38,706 bases of DNA from an uncultured Oceanospirillaceae bacterium (lineage in GTDB: Bacteria; Pseudomonadota; Gammaproteobacteria; Pseudomonadales; Balneatricaceae), in assembly GCA_913057435.1 (NCBI GenBank), contig CAJXNY010000044.1, forward strand, positions 1-38,706, given 5' to 3'. Below, in pieces: positions 28,676 through 38,665 of the stretch. The notes beneath the pieces are model-generated. The model searched no databases and was not told the origin of the DNA. It saw nothing but the letters and a program-made list of their open reading frames with translations. Every line of letters begins with the position of its first letter. Position 1 is the first letter of the stretch. The position numbers were made by a program, and so were the translations under genes.

Positions 28676-30925
28676 TTAATTAATCAGGGCCGACTGCTGC
28701 GGTGCATCACACAACGGCAGGGTCAGGGTAAAGACGGCACCACCCTGTGGATGGTTGGCCGCACTGAGCTGGCCATTCAGGCTTTCAATAATACGGTGTG
28801 AAATAGATAATCCCAGCCCCAGTCCCTGGCCTGATTTTTTGGTGGTGTAAAACGGCTCAAACACCCGGTCCAGATCAGCATCGGGAATACCGGGGCCAAA
28901 GTCACGTAGCGCCAGCAACAGCTGCTGTTCTTGCAGTTCAACGCTCACCTGTAACTGTTTTTCCGGCTGTGCCTCCATCGCCTGCAAGGCATTACGAATC
29001 AGATTCACCAGCACCTGTTCCAGCCGCACCATATCACCCAGCACATAGTAACGTTCCAGCTGGGGCGGCCACTCGATCTCGGCATCTTTCTTATGCAGCT
29101 GGCCATACAGAATCGACATGGCCCCGTCGCGCAGCGCTTTCAGACACACCGGTTCCGGCTGGCCACTGCTGTTGCGAGCGTATTCTTTAAGCGGGTGAAT
29201 AATCTTGGCCATGCGTTCAGTCAACGCGCTGATCTCAATCAGATTGGTTTCCACCGTCTGCGGTTTACCCAGCGCCATAAAGGCACGCGCATTGTCGGCA
29301 TAGGCCCGGATGGCGGTTAGCGGCTGGTTCAGCTCATGGTTAATCCCCGCCGCCAGCTGGCCCAGCACAGCCAGTTTGGCGGTCTGAATCAGCTCGTTGC
29401 GGGTCCGGTCATGGCGTTCTATCTCGGTTAGCAGTCGGGCATTGGTTTCGGTCAGATCAGCAGTCCGTGATCTCACCCGACTTTCCAGCTGACTATGGGC
29501 ACGTTTGAGCTGGCGCTCGGATTCTTTACGTTCGGTAATATCATGGATAGTGGCGATAAAACGTAGCTGGTCACCCATTTGCATCTGGCCGATCACCAGT
29601 TCAATCGGAAACGCACTCCCGCCCTGACGCACGCCGGTAGCTTCGAGCATCAGTTCATGTGGCCGCTGTTCGTCGTCTGCGACCAGGTGCCGCCAGCATA
29701 CAGGCCGGTCCGGCTGGCTCAGCAGGCAGCTGAAATAACTGCCACGGACCTGTGTACCCTGGTAGCCAAACAGCGTCTCTGCGGTGGGGTTAAACGATTC
29801 GATCCGTCCCTGCCGGTCCATGGTGATTAGCCCTGCCCGGGTGTTATCAATAATCGCCCGTACCCGGCTTTCATTTTCTTCCAGCGCCTGGGTGCGCTGC
29901 TGCTTAAACTGCGCTCGCTCCTGTTGCGCCCGACGCCGGGTCAACAGAAACAGGCCCAGCAGCACCAGCGCCACATAACCAGAGGCCACCAGCACCACCG
30001 ACTCCCAGACGCTCTGGCGGATCCCGGCGGTTTGCGCCAGTGATACCAGGCGTAAGCCATAGCCCTCCAGATAGGTGTCCTGGAGCAGGTATTCCCGTGG
30101 TTCAGCACCATCCAGTGCAGGGCTATCCAGCTGAACGGCATCCAGCAGCGTCACCAGCGCGCTGCCATCGCCACGGGCCTTACGCTCGATAATGCCCAGT
30201 GCTTTCAGTGGATGACTGCCGTAGCGCAGGCTGGCCACAATCCGCTGCATATCCCCTTGCGACAGTGGTTTGAGCACCCGAAACTTCCAGTCCTTACGGG
30301 TTGAAATAAACACCACATCATCATCATCAACCACCAGAATATCCAGCATCGGGTCATTCCAGTCTTCCTCGATATCGTTAAGGTCGATCTTCACCACCAC
30401 CACCCCAATGATGCTGCCCACCACCTGTACTGGATACGAGAAGTAATAACCCCGTTTACCTGAGGTAGTCCCCACCGCAGAGTACGCTCCGGAGCGGCCC
30501 TGCATAGCCATTTTGAAATAGGGGCGGAAGGCAAAGTTACGCCCCAGAAAGCTGCGTGGGCCGGATTCGTTACTGGAGGCAATGGTGGTGCCATCGGGAT
30601 TCATCAAATAGACATCAGAGGCTTCCAGAATCCGGTTCACTCGGTGCAGGTAGAGGCTGGCGCTATGGCGGCGTTCCAGGTTGGCAGGCTGTTGTAACAC
30701 CTGGATCAGATCCCCGTGTGTCGCCAGCAGTTCGGGGGTATTACGGTAACGCTCCAGCGTCTGGCTGAGGCTGAGGCGATAGCGATTCAGGTCCGTCTGC
30801 GAGCGTTGCTGCAGCTCAGCCAGGCCCTGCTTGCGATTAATAGCAGCCGTCTGGCCGACGATCAGTAAAAAGATCAGCACCAGCATAAACAGGCTGACAA
30901 GGCGGATGCGGGGCGAATACTTCAC
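28676..30925 (-). CDS. DctB-like sensor histidine kinase
   Basis: The 749-residue kinase has a membrane helix at about 8-28, a periplasmic double-Cache sensor (about 30-305; YLMNPDGTTIASSN and GRNFAFRPYFKMAMQGRSGAY are typical of DctB-type carboxylate sensors), and a second helix at about 309-328. A PAS domain (about 355-470) and a coiled segment follow. The HisKA domain has phospho-acceptor His530 (GINHELNQPL), and the ATPase domain has N box NLIRNALQAM, G1 DFGPGIPD and G2 GQGLGLGLS. It should autophosphorylate in response to an external, probably dicarboxylate-like ligand and pass phosphate to the downstream regulator. The two genes form one operon, divergent from pyk. Confidence 0.92.
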   Translation of the reverse strand: MKYSPRIRLVSLFMLVLIFLLIVGQTAAINRKQGLAELQQRSQTDLNRYRLSLSQTLERYRNTPELLATHGDLIQVLQQPANLERRHSASLYLHRVNRILEASDVYLMNPDGTTIASSNESGPRSFLGRNFAFRPYFKMAMQGRSGAYSAVGTTSGKRGYYFSYPVQVVGSIIGVVVVKIDLNDIEEDWNDPMLDILVVDDDDVVFISTRKDWKFRVLKPLSQGDMQRIVASLRYGSHPLKALGIIERKARGDGSALVTLLDAVQLDSPALDGAEPREYLLQDTYLEGYGLRLVSLAQTAGIRQSVWESVVLVASGYVALVLLGLFLLTRRRAQQERAQFKQQRTQALEENESRVRAIIDNTRAGLITMDRQGRIESFNPTAETLFGYQGTQVRGSYFSCLLSQPDRPVCWRHLVADDEQRPHELMLEATGVRQGGSAFPIELVIGQMQMGDQLRFIATIHDITERKESERQLKRAHSQLESRVRSRTADLTETNARLLTEIERHDRTRNELIQTAKLAVLGQLAAGINHELNQPLTAIRAYADNARAFMALGKPQTVETNLIEISALTERMAKIIHPLKEYARNSSGQPEPVCLKALRDGAMSILYGQLHKKDAEIEWPPQLERYYVLGDMVRLEQVLVNLIRNALQAMEAQPEKQLQVSVELQEQQLLLALRDFGPGIPDADLDRVFEPFYTTKKSGQGLGLGLSISHRIIESLNGQLSAANHPQGGAVFTLTLPLCDAPQQSALIN

Positions 30926-31045
30926 GATAGGATTCCCGATAATTTCTGCCAGGTATTATGCGTTGTCCGCGGATAACTTGAAATAGAACCCCCGCTCCCA
31001 TACCTTGGTAGCACTAACCCTACACTTCCCTGGTGAGATGCACAG

Positions 31046-32482
31046 ATGCTCAAACGCACCAAAATCGTGGCCACCCTCGGCCCGGCAACAGATAAAGACG
31101 ACGTACTGGAACAATTGCTGCGCAGTGGCGTGAACATGGTACGGCTGAACTTCTCCCACGGCAGCGCCGATGACCACCGCCAGCGTGCCGAAAAGGTGCG
31201 TACCAGTGCCCGTAAACTGGGGCTGTCCGTGGCCGTACTGGGTGATCTGCAGGGGCCAAAAATCCGTATCGCACGGTTTAAGGATGGCCCGATTGAACTG
31301 GCCACTGGCGACCTGTTCCTGCTCGATTCCGAACTGGACACCAACGCGGGTAACCAGCGTCAGGTCGGACTCGACTATAAAAACCTGCCCCACGACAGTG
31401 CGCCAGGTGATCTGTTGCTGCTGGACGATGGCCGGGTACAGCTTAAAGTGCTGAGTGTTAATGGCAGCAAGGTCGAAACCGAAGTGGTTATCGGTGGTCC
31501 GCTGTCCAACAACAAAGGCATCAATAAACAGGGTGGCGGCCTCTCTGCCGCCGCACTGACCGACAAAGACCGGCGCGATATTCTGGTCGCCGCGGAACTG
31601 GATATGGACTACGTTGCCGTGTCCTTCCCTCGTGTCGCCGAAGATCTGCACGAAGCACGCCGTCTGCTGGCCGATGCCGGTAGCCGGGCGGAGATTATTG
31701 CCAAGATCGAGCGGGCTGAAACCGTCACCAGCCCGGCAGCACTGGACGAGATCCTGCTGGCCTGCGATGGGGCGATGGTCGCCCGTGGTGACCTGGGGGT
31801 TGAGATTGGCGATGCTGAGCTGATCGGCGTACAGAAGCATATTATCCAGCGCGCCCGCGAGCTGAATAAAGTGGTGATCACCGCCACTCAGATGATGGAA
31901 ACCATGATCCAGAATCCAATGCCGACCCGCGCCGAAGTTTTCGACGTGGCTAACGCGATTCTGGATGGCACCGATGCGGTGATGCTATCAGCGGAAACCG
32001 CTGCCGGTAATCACCCGGTTGAAGTGGTGCAAGCCATGACCCGCATCTGCCAGGGTGCGGAAAAGCATCTGCTGTCGCGCCCGGTATCCACCGGTATGAC
32101 CCAGACCTGTGAGCGCTTCGATGAAGCCATTGCCCGTTCCGCCATGTACACCGCCAACCAGCTGACGGGCATCAAAGCGATCATCTGTCTGACAGAGTCC
32201 GGCTCCACCCCGCTGTGGATGTCTCGTATCCGTTCGGGTCTGCCAATTTTCGCCCTCACCCGCCACGAGCGCACCCTGCGCCGGATGGCACTGTACCGTG
32301 GTGTAGAGCCGATGTTCTTCGATGCCACCGCCGTCGATGACAGCAAGCTCAACCAGGAAGTACTGGCCGGCCTGAAAGCCCGCGACCAGCTACAGTCTGG
32401 TGACCTGGTACTGCTGACCCGTGGCGCTGCTGTCGGCACCGATGGCGGCACCAACTCCATGCAGGTATTGATGGTCAGCTAA
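31046..32482 (+). CDS. pyk: Pyruvate kinase
   Basis: The 478-residue glycolytic enzyme converts phosphoenolpyruvate and ADP to pyruvate and ATP. The N-terminus [11 protein letters not shown] with [10 protein letters not shown] and LQGPKIR is the family signature. The catalytic/K+ and Mg2+ region is at IAKIERAE and [12 protein letters not shown] (about 220-255), then ATQMMETM and the mobile B domain between about 70 and 170; an allosteric C domain (about 350-478) completes it. The length and sequence favour the PykA (AMP-activated) type of gammaproteobacteria. It starts at ATG 31046 after GGTGAG, and is divergent from the dctB-like gene. Confidence 0.96.
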   Translation: MLKRTKIVATLGPATDKDDVLEQLLRSGVNMVRLNFSHGSADDHRQRAEKVRTSARKLGLSVAVLGDLQGPKIRIARFKDGPIELATGDLFLLDSELDTNAGNQRQVGLDYKNLPHDSAPGDLLLLDDGRVQLKVLSVNGSKVETEVVIGGPLSNNKGINKQGGGLSAAALTDKDRRDILVAAELDMDYVAVSFPRVAEDLHEARRLLADAGSRAEIIAKIERAETVTSPAALDEILLACDGAMVARGDLGVEIGDAELIGVQKHIIQRARELNKVVITATQMMETMIQNPMPTRAEVFDVANAILDGTDAVMLSAETAAGNHPVEVVQAMTRICQGAEKHLLSRPVSTGMTQTCERFDEAIARSAMYTANQLTGIKAIICLTESGSTPLWMSRIRSGLPIFALTRHERTLRRMALYRGVEPMFFDATAVDDSKLNQEVLAGLKARDQLQSGDLVLLTRGAAVGTDGGTNSMQVLMVS

Positions 32483-32505
32483 GCCGCTTCCCGGTCTGTT
32501 TGCCA

Positions 32506-32538
32506 CAGCCCGTCGGTGTCGGTACACCGCACGGGCTG
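32506..32538. terminator. Imperfect hairpin between convergent pyk and acuI-like gene
   Basis: CAGCCCGT and CGGTGT pair with ACACCG and ACGGGCTG across a CGGT loop, with one bulged base. No T run follows, so it is a plausible but non-canonical terminator for pyk and the convergent reductase gene. Confidence 0.5.
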
Positions 32539-32547
32539 CCTGCTATG

Positions 32548-33549
32548 TTAGCCGTTCAGATCCACCACAACCCGGCCCTGCACCTGACCCTGCATGATCT
32601 TCGCTGCCTGCTCTGGTACCTGTTCCAGTGAAACAACCTGCATCACCTGCTCCAGCTGCGCCATCGGCAAGTCCTTCGCCAGCCGGTTCCAGGCCTCAGT
32701 CCGACGCGCCAGCGGACACATTACCGAATCCACCCCCTGCAACCGTACATTACGCAGGATAAACGGCATCACCGAGGTCGGCAGACGGAAATCACCGGCC
32801 AGACCACAGGCCGCTACCACCGCGCTGTAATCCGCTTCGGCCAGTACCCGCGCCAGCATCTCGCCACCCACGGTATCCACCGCACCGGCCCAGCGCTGTT
32901 TTTCTAACGGCCGAGGTTTAGCCGCCATCTCTTCCCGGCTCAGGATCTCGCTGGCACCGAGCGAGCGCAGATAATCATGGGTGGATTCACGCCCGGTCAC
33001 CGCCGCGACCTGGTAACCCAGCTTCGCCAGAATCGACACCGCCACGGAGCCGACCCCGCCCGCAGCACCGGTCACCACCACCGGGCCGGACTCAGGGGTA
33101 ACGCCACCTTCTTCCAGCGCCATCACACAGAGCATCGCCGTCAGTCCGGCGGTACCAATGGCCATCGCCTGCTGAGTGTTAAGCCCAGCGGGCAGCGGCA
33201 CCAGCCAGTCAGCTTTCAGTTTCTGCTGCTGACTGTAACCCCCCCAGTATTTTTCGCCAACGCTCCAGCCGGTCAGCACCACTTTGTCGCCCGTTTTATA
33301 GGCATCGCTACGCGATTCCAGCACCGTACCGGCCAGGTCAATACCCGGTACCATCGGCCACTGCAGCACGATTTTGCCAGTGCCGGTTACCGCCATGCCG
33401 TCTTTGTAGTTAAGGCTGGAGTATTCCACCGCCACCCGCACATCTTCATCGGGCAGGTCTGCCACGGTCAGTGTTTCCAGCGTCGCCTGGGTTTTCTTGT
33501 CGTCATCCTGACGCAGCAGCAGAGCATTGAACGTATCCTGAGCAGCCAT
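32548..33549 (-). CDS. acuI: AcuI/YhdH-type NADPH-dependent acrylyl-CoA reductase
   Basis: The 333-residue cytosolic enzyme belongs to the zinc-free medium-chain dehydrogenase group. It shows EYSSLNYKDGMAVTG, VPGIDLAGTVLES, WSVGEKYWGGYSQ (the AcuI/YhdH signature) and the NADPH-binding GAAGGVGSVAVSILAKLG. AcuI reduces acryloyl-CoA to propionyl-CoA, detoxifying a reactive product of DMSP or 3-hydroxypropionate metabolism; YhdH of E. coli is the same enzyme. Two ATGs are adjacent; 33549 has the better spacing (6 bases) to GGAGG than 33552. The gene is divergent from a FadR-type regulator, and an operator covers its -35 element. DMSP lyase genes are not in the window. Confidence 0.9.
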   Translation of the reverse strand: MAAQDTFNALLLRQDDDKKTQATLETLTVADLPDEDVRVAVEYSSLNYKDGMAVTGTGKIVLQWPMVPGIDLAGTVLESRSDAYKTGDKVVLTGWSVGEKYWGGYSQQQKLKADWLVPLPAGLNTQQAMAIGTAGLTAMLCVMALEEGGVTPESGPVVVTGAAGGVGSVAVSILAKLGYQVAAVTGRESTHDYLRSLGASEILSREEMAAKPRPLEKQRWAGAVDTVGGEMLARVLAEADYSAVVAACGLAGDFRLPTSVMPFILRNVRLQGVDSVMCPLARRTEAWNRLAKDLPMAQLEQVMQVVSLEQVPEQAAKIMQGQVQGRVVVDLNG

Positions 33550-33613
33550 CATGGGCCTCCGGTTCGATAAGTATCAGGTGGCAGCCCGGTCTGTCCGGCT
33601 ACCTCTGCGTTGT

Positions 33614-33651
33614 ACACTAATCGCTCATTTACCTATTTGTCAAACAAATAG
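33614..33651 (-). promoter_or_regulatory. acuI promoter with overlapping GntR-type operator
   Basis: On the minus strand TTGACA (33643-33638, perfect -35) and TAGTGT (33619-33614) are 18 bases apart. The palindrome CTATTTGTCAAACAAATAG (33633-33651; 8-3-8, perfect) contains the -35 and fits the FadR-type core TNGTNNNACNA (TTGTCAAACAA). A second half, GACAAATAA, lies 8 bases further on the plus side. This predicts repression of acuI by the adjacent GntR protein and autoregulation of the latter; TATGCT (33674-33679) is a possible -10 for the regulator gene. Confidence 0.75.
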
Positions 33652-33733
33652 AAAATAAGACAAATAACCGTTTTATGCTAAAGTGGTCGACCTCAGATTC
33701 AACTATCGGCAGCAGTAGAGGCGCAAAGCGACA

Positions 33734-34468
33734 ATGGCAATTAACTATGATCGGGTGGTCACCCAAAGCCTGGCCAAACAGATCGCCGAGCAGATCCGCA
33801 GCGCCATCCTGCAGGGTGATTTGCAGGTTGATGAACGCCTGCCCACCGAAGCAGAACTGGCGGCACGGTTTAACGTTTCTCGCCCCACTATCCGCGAAGC
33901 CCTGAAACGGCTGGCCGCCCAGCATCTGATTCGCTCCCGCCGCGGCCCTACAGGTGGCACCTTTGTCACCCGCCCCAGTACCGAAGAGATGAGTGATGCT
34001 CTGACTGGCACGGCAACACTGATGGTCAGTCTGGGTGAGTTTGACCTGGACTCAATCAGTGAAGCCCGCCGAGAGATGGAACAACTATGCCTGACACTAG
34101 CTGTGCAGCGGCGTACAGAGGGCCAGCTGGCGGAGCTGAACGCTGCGCTGAGCCAGCAACAACAGCCAATCAGTGATGAAGAGTTCTGCGCTGCGGATAT
34201 TCGTTTCCACCGGGCGCTGGTCGATGCCACTGCTAACCCGGTGCTGCAATTCAATATGTACACCGTAATCGAAGCCCTGCAGCCACTGACCAATATGCTG
34301 GCCAATCGCTTTCGTGACCGGGAGGTGATTATCGGTCATCACCAGGCGCTGTATAACGCTATTGCAGCCCAGCAAATCGACCCTGCGCGCCAGTCGCTAG
34401 ACCAGTTGATTGATTACCTGACAAGCCAGTACAGCAAGGCCCTGGCCTGGAAACAGCAACAGGGGTAG
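33734..34468 (+). CDS. FadR-subfamily GntR transcriptional regulator
   Basis: The 244-residue protein has an N-terminal winged helix-turn-helix (about 10-75; LPTEAELAARFNVSRPTIREALKRLAAQHLIRSRRGPTGGTFV) and a C-terminal all-helical FCD ligand-binding domain (about 95-235), with metal-ligand-like residues in DIRFHRAL and HHQALYNAI. This architecture matches regulators of organic-acid or acyl-CoA metabolism. It is divergent from acuI, and the palindrome between them is a good match for its type of operator. It probably senses a carboxylate or acyl compound, but the effector is unknown. tex follows on the same strand after 95 bases. Confidence 0.92.
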   Translation: MAINYDRVVTQSLAKQIAEQIRSAILQGDLQVDERLPTEAELAARFNVSRPTIREALKRLAAQHLIRSRRGPTGGTFVTRPSTEEMSDALTGTATLMVSLGEFDLDSISEARREMEQLCLTLAVQRRTEGQLAELNAALSQQQQPISDEEFCAADIRFHRALVDATANPVLQFNMYTVIEALQPLTNMLANRFRDREVIIGHHQALYNAIAAQQIDPARQSLDQLIDYLTSQYSKALAWKQQQG

Positions 34469-34563
34469 ACACATGTAATTACGTACCTTGCAGCGCAACA
34501 GATCGGCAGACGCTATGCTAACATCAGTGCCTGTTTCCGTTTGCTGTGAGGTGCTCTACCCCC

Positions 34564-36822
34564 ATGTCCATTGCCCAACAGATTGCCGAGGAGCTGCAGG
34601 TTCGCCCGCAGCAGGTCAGCGCCGCTATCGGCTTGCTGGACGAAGGGTCCACCGTGCCCTTTATTGCCCGCTATCGAAAAGAGGTCACCGGTGCGCTGGA
34701 TGACACCCAGTTACGTAACCTGCATGAGCGGCTGGGCTATCTGCGCGACCTCAATGACCGTCGCGATACCGTACTGGGCAGCATTCGCGAACAGGGCAAA
34801 CTGAGCCCGGAGCTGGAACGCCAAATCCTGGCGGCCGACAGTAAAGGTCGGCTGGAAGACCTCTACCTGCCCTACCGTCCCAAACGCCGCACCAAAGCAC
34901 AGAAGGCTCGCGAAGCCGGGCTGGAGCCACTGGCGAATCTGCTGCAGCAAAAGCCATCCGCTAATCCCAGCTCGCTGGCCGCGCCTTTTGTTAAAGGTGA
35001 TATCGCCACGGCAGACGATGCACTGGAAGGGGCCCGCCAGATTCTGATTGAGCGCTTCGCTGAAGACGCTGACCTGCTGGGCAACCTGCGATTGTGGCTA
35101 CAGAAGCAGGGCGTGCTGCAGGTAAGAGTGGCCCGCGGAAAAGCCGATGACAACAGCAAATTTCGCGATTACTTCGATTACAACGAACCGCTGCGCAAAG
35201 TCCCCTCCCACCGGGCACTGGCAATTCTGCGCGGCGAGCAAGAAGGCATACTCAAGCACAGCCTGCAGCCACCGGTCGGTCAGGAGAGCGAGGGCACTGA
35301 ACGACTGGTTCGCCATCATCGCTTACAGGGTCGCTGGTTACTGGACTGTGCCGCCCAGTGCTGGAAGCAGAAACTGCATCCTCAACTGAGCAGCGATCTG
35401 ATCAAGCAGCTGCGTATCGCAGCAGAACTGGAAGCGATCAACGTCTTTGCCCGTAATCTTAAAGATCTGCTGCTGGCCGCACCCGCAGGCCAGCGTGCAA
35501 CGCTGGCACTGGACCCGGGCCTGCGTACCGGTTGTAAGGTGGCCGTGGTTGATGCCACCGGCAAAGTACTGGCCACCGATACCATCTATCCCCACGCGCC
35601 ACATAAACAGTGGGACCGTTCACTGGCCAGCCTCGCCAAACTGGCCAAAACCCACCGGGTCGAACTGATCAGTGTCGGCAATGGCACCGCTTCACGGGAA
35701 ACCGAGCAGCTGGCTAAAGAACTGATCAGTCAGCTACCGGGCCAGGCGATTACTGCCGTGATGGTCAGTGAAGCTGGCGCATCGGTCTATTCCGCCTCTG
35801 AAAATGCTGCCAAAGAATTCCCGCAGCTTGATGTCACCCTGCGTGGCGCTGTCTCCATCGGTCGCCGCCTGCAGGACCCGCTGGCCGAGCTGGTCAAAAT
35901 CGAACCCAAGGCCATTGGTGTCGGCCAGTACCAGCACGATGTCGATCAGAATCAGCTGGCCCAGAGTCTGGATGCGGTGATCGAAGATTGTGTAAACCAT
36001 GTCGGTGTCGATGTGAACACCGCCTCCATCGAGTTACTGACCCAGGTGGCCGGGCTGAACCGCACCACCGCCAGTAATATCGTCGCCCACCGTGACAGCG
36101 AGGGGCCGTTCCGCAACCGTAAGCAGTTGCTGAAAGTGGCCCGACTGGGGCCAAAAGCCTTTGAGCAGTGCGCCGGATTCCTGCGTATCCGTAACGGTGA
36201 AAACCCGCTGGATAACTCTGCAGTTCACCCCGAGTCGTATGCCCTGGTCAGCCAGATCGCCAAGCAGCAAAACTGCCAGCTCAATGAGCTGATCAGTAAC
36301 AGCCAGCGTTTACATCAGGTAAATCAGCACGCCTTACGGGAACAATTCGGCCAGTTTACGGTCACGGATATTCTGACGGAACTGGAAAAGCCGGGCCGGG
36401 ACCCTCGCCCGGAATTTCGCACTGCCCAGTTTACCGACGGGGTAGAAAAACTCAGCGATCTGCACGCCGGTATGAAACTGGAAGGCGTGATTACCAACGT
36501 CACCAATTTCGGTGCGTTTGTCGATGTTGGGGTTCATCAGGATGGGCTGGTACATATCTCCCAGCTGGCTGACCGGTTTATCAGTGACCCGCATGAGCTG
36601 GTCAAAGCCGGCGAGATTGTTCAGGTGCAGGTTCTGGAAGTGGATCAGGCCCGTAAACGCGTCAGCCTGACCATGAAGCAGCAATCCACCGATCGCCAGA
36701 ACACAGCAGTGCCAGCGACACGGCCGTCAGCACAGCCCGCACCACGCCAGAAAGACCAGTCTTCTGCCAGTAATGCGATGGCCGATAAACTCCGAGCACT
36801 TGGGCTGGGCGCGAAACAGTGA
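34564..36822 (+). CDS. tex: Tex, S1-domain transcription accessory protein
   Basis: The 752-residue nucleic-acid-binding protein has the Tex N-terminal helical domain (1 to about 190; [33 protein letters not shown]), a YqgF-like RNase fold (about 325-440; [17 protein letters not shown]), a helix-hairpin-helix tract (about 475-560; [15 protein letters not shown]) and an S1 domain near 635-705 ([26 protein letters not shown]). Tex modulates transcription and RNA processing. The ATG at 34564 matches the family start ([11 protein letters not shown]), although the GAGG ribosome site is about 10 bases away; an in-frame GTG at 34546 is possible but adds six atypical residues. Confidence 0.95.
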   Translation: MSIAQQIAEELQVRPQQVSAAIGLLDEGSTVPFIARYRKEVTGALDDTQLRNLHERLGYLRDLNDRRDTVLGSIREQGKLSPELERQILAADSKGRLEDLYLPYRPKRRTKAQKAREAGLEPLANLLQQKPSANPSSLAAPFVKGDIATADDALEGARQILIERFAEDADLLGNLRLWLQKQGVLQVRVARGKADDNSKFRDYFDYNEPLRKVPSHRALAILRGEQEGILKHSLQPPVGQESEGTERLVRHHRLQGRWLLDCAAQCWKQKLHPQLSSDLIKQLRIAAELEAINVFARNLKDLLLAAPAGQRATLALDPGLRTGCKVAVVDATGKVLATDTIYPHAPHKQWDRSLASLAKLAKTHRVELISVGNGTASRETEQLAKELISQLPGQAITAVMVSEAGASVYSASENAAKEFPQLDVTLRGAVSIGRRLQDPLAELVKIEPKAIGVGQYQHDVDQNQLAQSLDAVIEDCVNHVGVDVNTASIELLTQVAGLNRTTASNIVAHRDSEGPFRNRKQLLKVARLGPKAFEQCAGFLRIRNGENPLDNSAVHPESYALVSQIAKQQNCQLNELISNSQRLHQVNQHALREQFGQFTVTDILTELEKPGRDPRPEFRTAQFTDGVEKLSDLHAGMKLEGVITNVTNFGAFVDVGVHQDGLVHISQLADRFISDPHELVKAGEIVQVQVLEVDQARKRVSLTMKQQSTDRQNTAVPATRPSAQPAPRQKDQSSASNAMADKLRALGLGAKQ

Positions 36823-36890
36823 CGGTTTTAGAGCGAAATTACAGCCTCTGAATTGCCGTTTTCGAACCAGTAATTTGATAGCGCCTGTTC

Positions 36891-36896
36891 TATAAT
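36891..36896 (+). promoter_or_regulatory. Possible -10 element of gshA
   Basis: A perfect TATAAT sits 39 bases before the gshA start within the 112-base gap after tex. No strong -35 is found at 16-18 bases upstream, so the promoter may be weak or need an activator. Confidence 0.45.
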
Positions 36897-36934
36897 CGGG
36901 CGTTTCCTCATCCGCCAGAGAAGGACACAGTATT

Positions 36935-38500
36935 TTGTCTGCGGTACTTAACGATACAGTGGCGTGGCTGCAACAGGCAGGCCATGCTGAACTGCTTAAA
37001 GGGATCCTGCACGGGATCGAAAAAGAGGGCCTGCGGGTCGACGCTGATGGCCAGCTGGCGCAGAGCGACCATCCCGCCAGCCTGGGTTCGACCCTGACCC
37101 ACAGCAGCATTACCACCGATTATTCCGAAGCACTGATGGAGTTTATTACGCCAGTGTTCGAACGGTCAGAAGATGCTCTGGGCTTCCTGGCGGACCTGCA
37201 TCGTTTCACTTTCAGCAAACTGGGTGATGAGGAACTCTGGTGTGGCAGCATGCCGTGCTACCTGCCCGGTGAGCATGCGATTCCAATCGCACGCTATGGC
37301 AGCTCCAATGTTGGCCAGATGAAGCATATCTACCGGGTCGGGCTGGAAAACCGCTACGGTAAAACCATGCAGGCAATCGCTGGCATTCACTACAACTTCT
37401 CCCTGCCCGAAGCTCTGTGGCCGCTGTATCAGCAGTGGAGCGGCGATAGCAGTGACCTGCAACAGTTCCGCAGCGCCAGCTATTTCAAGCTGATCCGTAA
37501 CTTCCGTCGCGATTCATGGCTGCTGCTGTACCTGTTTGGTGCATCCCCGGCCCTGTCTCGTTCTTTTATGCAGGATAAGCCGCACCAGCTGCAGCAACTG
37601 GACGCAGAGACCCTGTACCTGCCTTACGCAACGTCATTACGTATGAGCGATCTGGGCTATTCCAACAAAGCCCAGGCCTCACTGAACATCTGCTTTAATC
37701 ATCTGGAAACCTACGCGACTACTCTGCAGCAAGCGATCCAGACACCTTATGCGGATTATCAGAAACTCGGCGTTAAAGTCGATGGCCAGTACCGCCAGCT
37801 CAATGATAATGTGCTGCAGATTGAAAACGAGTACTACAGCGATATCCGTCCCAAGCGTGTAGCACAGTCCGGCGAGAAACCGGTTCACGCCTTGCAGGCA
37901 CGTGGTGTTGAATATATCGAGGTTCGTAATACTGATATCAACCCGTTCCTGCCACTGGGCATCGACGAAGAACAGGCAGACTTCCTTGACCTGTTCCTGC
38001 TCAGCTGCCTGTTCCGCTCCGATCACGATATCAGTGATGAGGAATGCGCCCTGATCAACGACAACCACGACCGCGTTGTCACCCGTGGCCGAGAGCCGGG
38101 CCTGACCCTGCATAATCTGGACGGCGAGTTCAGCCTGACCGAGTGGGCAGAGCACATCCTGCAACGTTGCGATAAACTGGCAGAACTGCTGGATCAGAAC
38201 GAGAATGATGGTCGCTATAAAGCTGCCATCGCTGCCCAGCGCAGCAAAGTCGCCAACCCTGAACTAACGCCTTCTGCACAGGTACTCACCACGCTGAAGC
38301 GCGACAATATCAGTCACGATGAGCTGATCTTGCGCGAGAGCCGTCGTCATCGGACAGCCCTGATGGGCACACCGCTGAGCGAAGTACAGCAGCAGGCAAT
38401 GGAACAGCAGGCTCGTGACTCACACGTAGCACAGCAGTCCATCGAAGACGCTGACAACACCGACTTCGACAGCTTCCTGGCTGACTACCTGGCTCAGTAG
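36935..38500 (+). CDS. gshA: Glutamate-cysteine ligase
   Basis: The 521-residue cytosolic enzyme joins glutamate and cysteine with ATP, the first step of glutathione synthesis. It follows the gammaproteobacterial GshA pattern and length: KGILHGIEKEGLRVDADG (ATP/metal glutamates), THSSITTDYSEALMEFITP, AIAGIHYNFSLPE, FGASPALSRSF and YIEVRNTDINPFLPLGID. The start is TTG 36935 with AGAAGGA upstream; no ATG lies near the expected N-terminus. E. coli gshA also starts with TTG, so the rare start is likely genuine and may limit translation. It is followed by an intrinsic terminator. Confidence 0.96.
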   Translation: MSAVLNDTVAWLQQAGHAELLKGILHGIEKEGLRVDADGQLAQSDHPASLGSTLTHSSITTDYSEALMEFITPVFERSEDALGFLADLHRFTFSKLGDEELWCGSMPCYLPGEHAIPIARYGSSNVGQMKHIYRVGLENRYGKTMQAIAGIHYNFSLPEALWPLYQQWSGDSSDLQQFRSASYFKLIRNFRRDSWLLLYLFGASPALSRSFMQDKPHQLQQLDAETLYLPYATSLRMSDLGYSNKAQASLNICFNHLETYATTLQQAIQTPYADYQKLGVKVDGQYRQLNDNVLQIENEYYSDIRPKRVAQSGEKPVHALQARGVEYIEVRNTDINPFLPLGIDEEQADFLDLFLLSCLFRSDHDISDEECALINDNHDRVVTRGREPGLTLHNLDGEFSLTEWAEHILQRCDKLAELLDQNENDGRYKAAIAAQRSKVANPELTPSAQVLTTLKRDNISHDELILRESRRHRTALMGTPLSEVQQQAMEQQARDSHVAQQSIEDADNTDFDSFLADYLAQ

Positions 38501-38517
38501 GCGGATAGTTCCAGATT

Positions 38518-38545
38518 AAAAACCGGAGCTTGCTCCGGTTTTTTT
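38518..38545 (+). terminator. Intrinsic terminator after gshA
   Basis: AACCGGAG (38521-38528) and CTCCGGTT (38533-38540) form an 8-base stem with a CTTG loop, followed by a run of T to 38545. It lies 20 bases beyond the gshA stop and is also flanked by A residues on the left, so it could work on both strands. Confidence 0.9.
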
Positions 38546-38632
38546 ATGCTCTCAATATACGAACGGCTACTGGTACCGTGATCAACTAATACCAGCGGGT
38601 GTAGCATAGAGCCTGAAGTCATTGGCACCGAC

Positions 38633-38665
38633 GCGCGCGGAGCGCGCTGCTACAGGGCGTAGCAG
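38633..38665. repeat. Two adjacent hairpins in the right-hand tail
   Basis: GCGCGC-GGA-GCGCGC (38633-38647) is followed at once by CTGCTAC (38647-38653) paired with GTAGCAG (38659-38665). No ORF covers them. They could be an extragenic repeat (the first hairpin has the same GGA loop as the dyad near 12435) or the edge of an unseen RNA or gene beyond the window. Confidence 0.4.
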
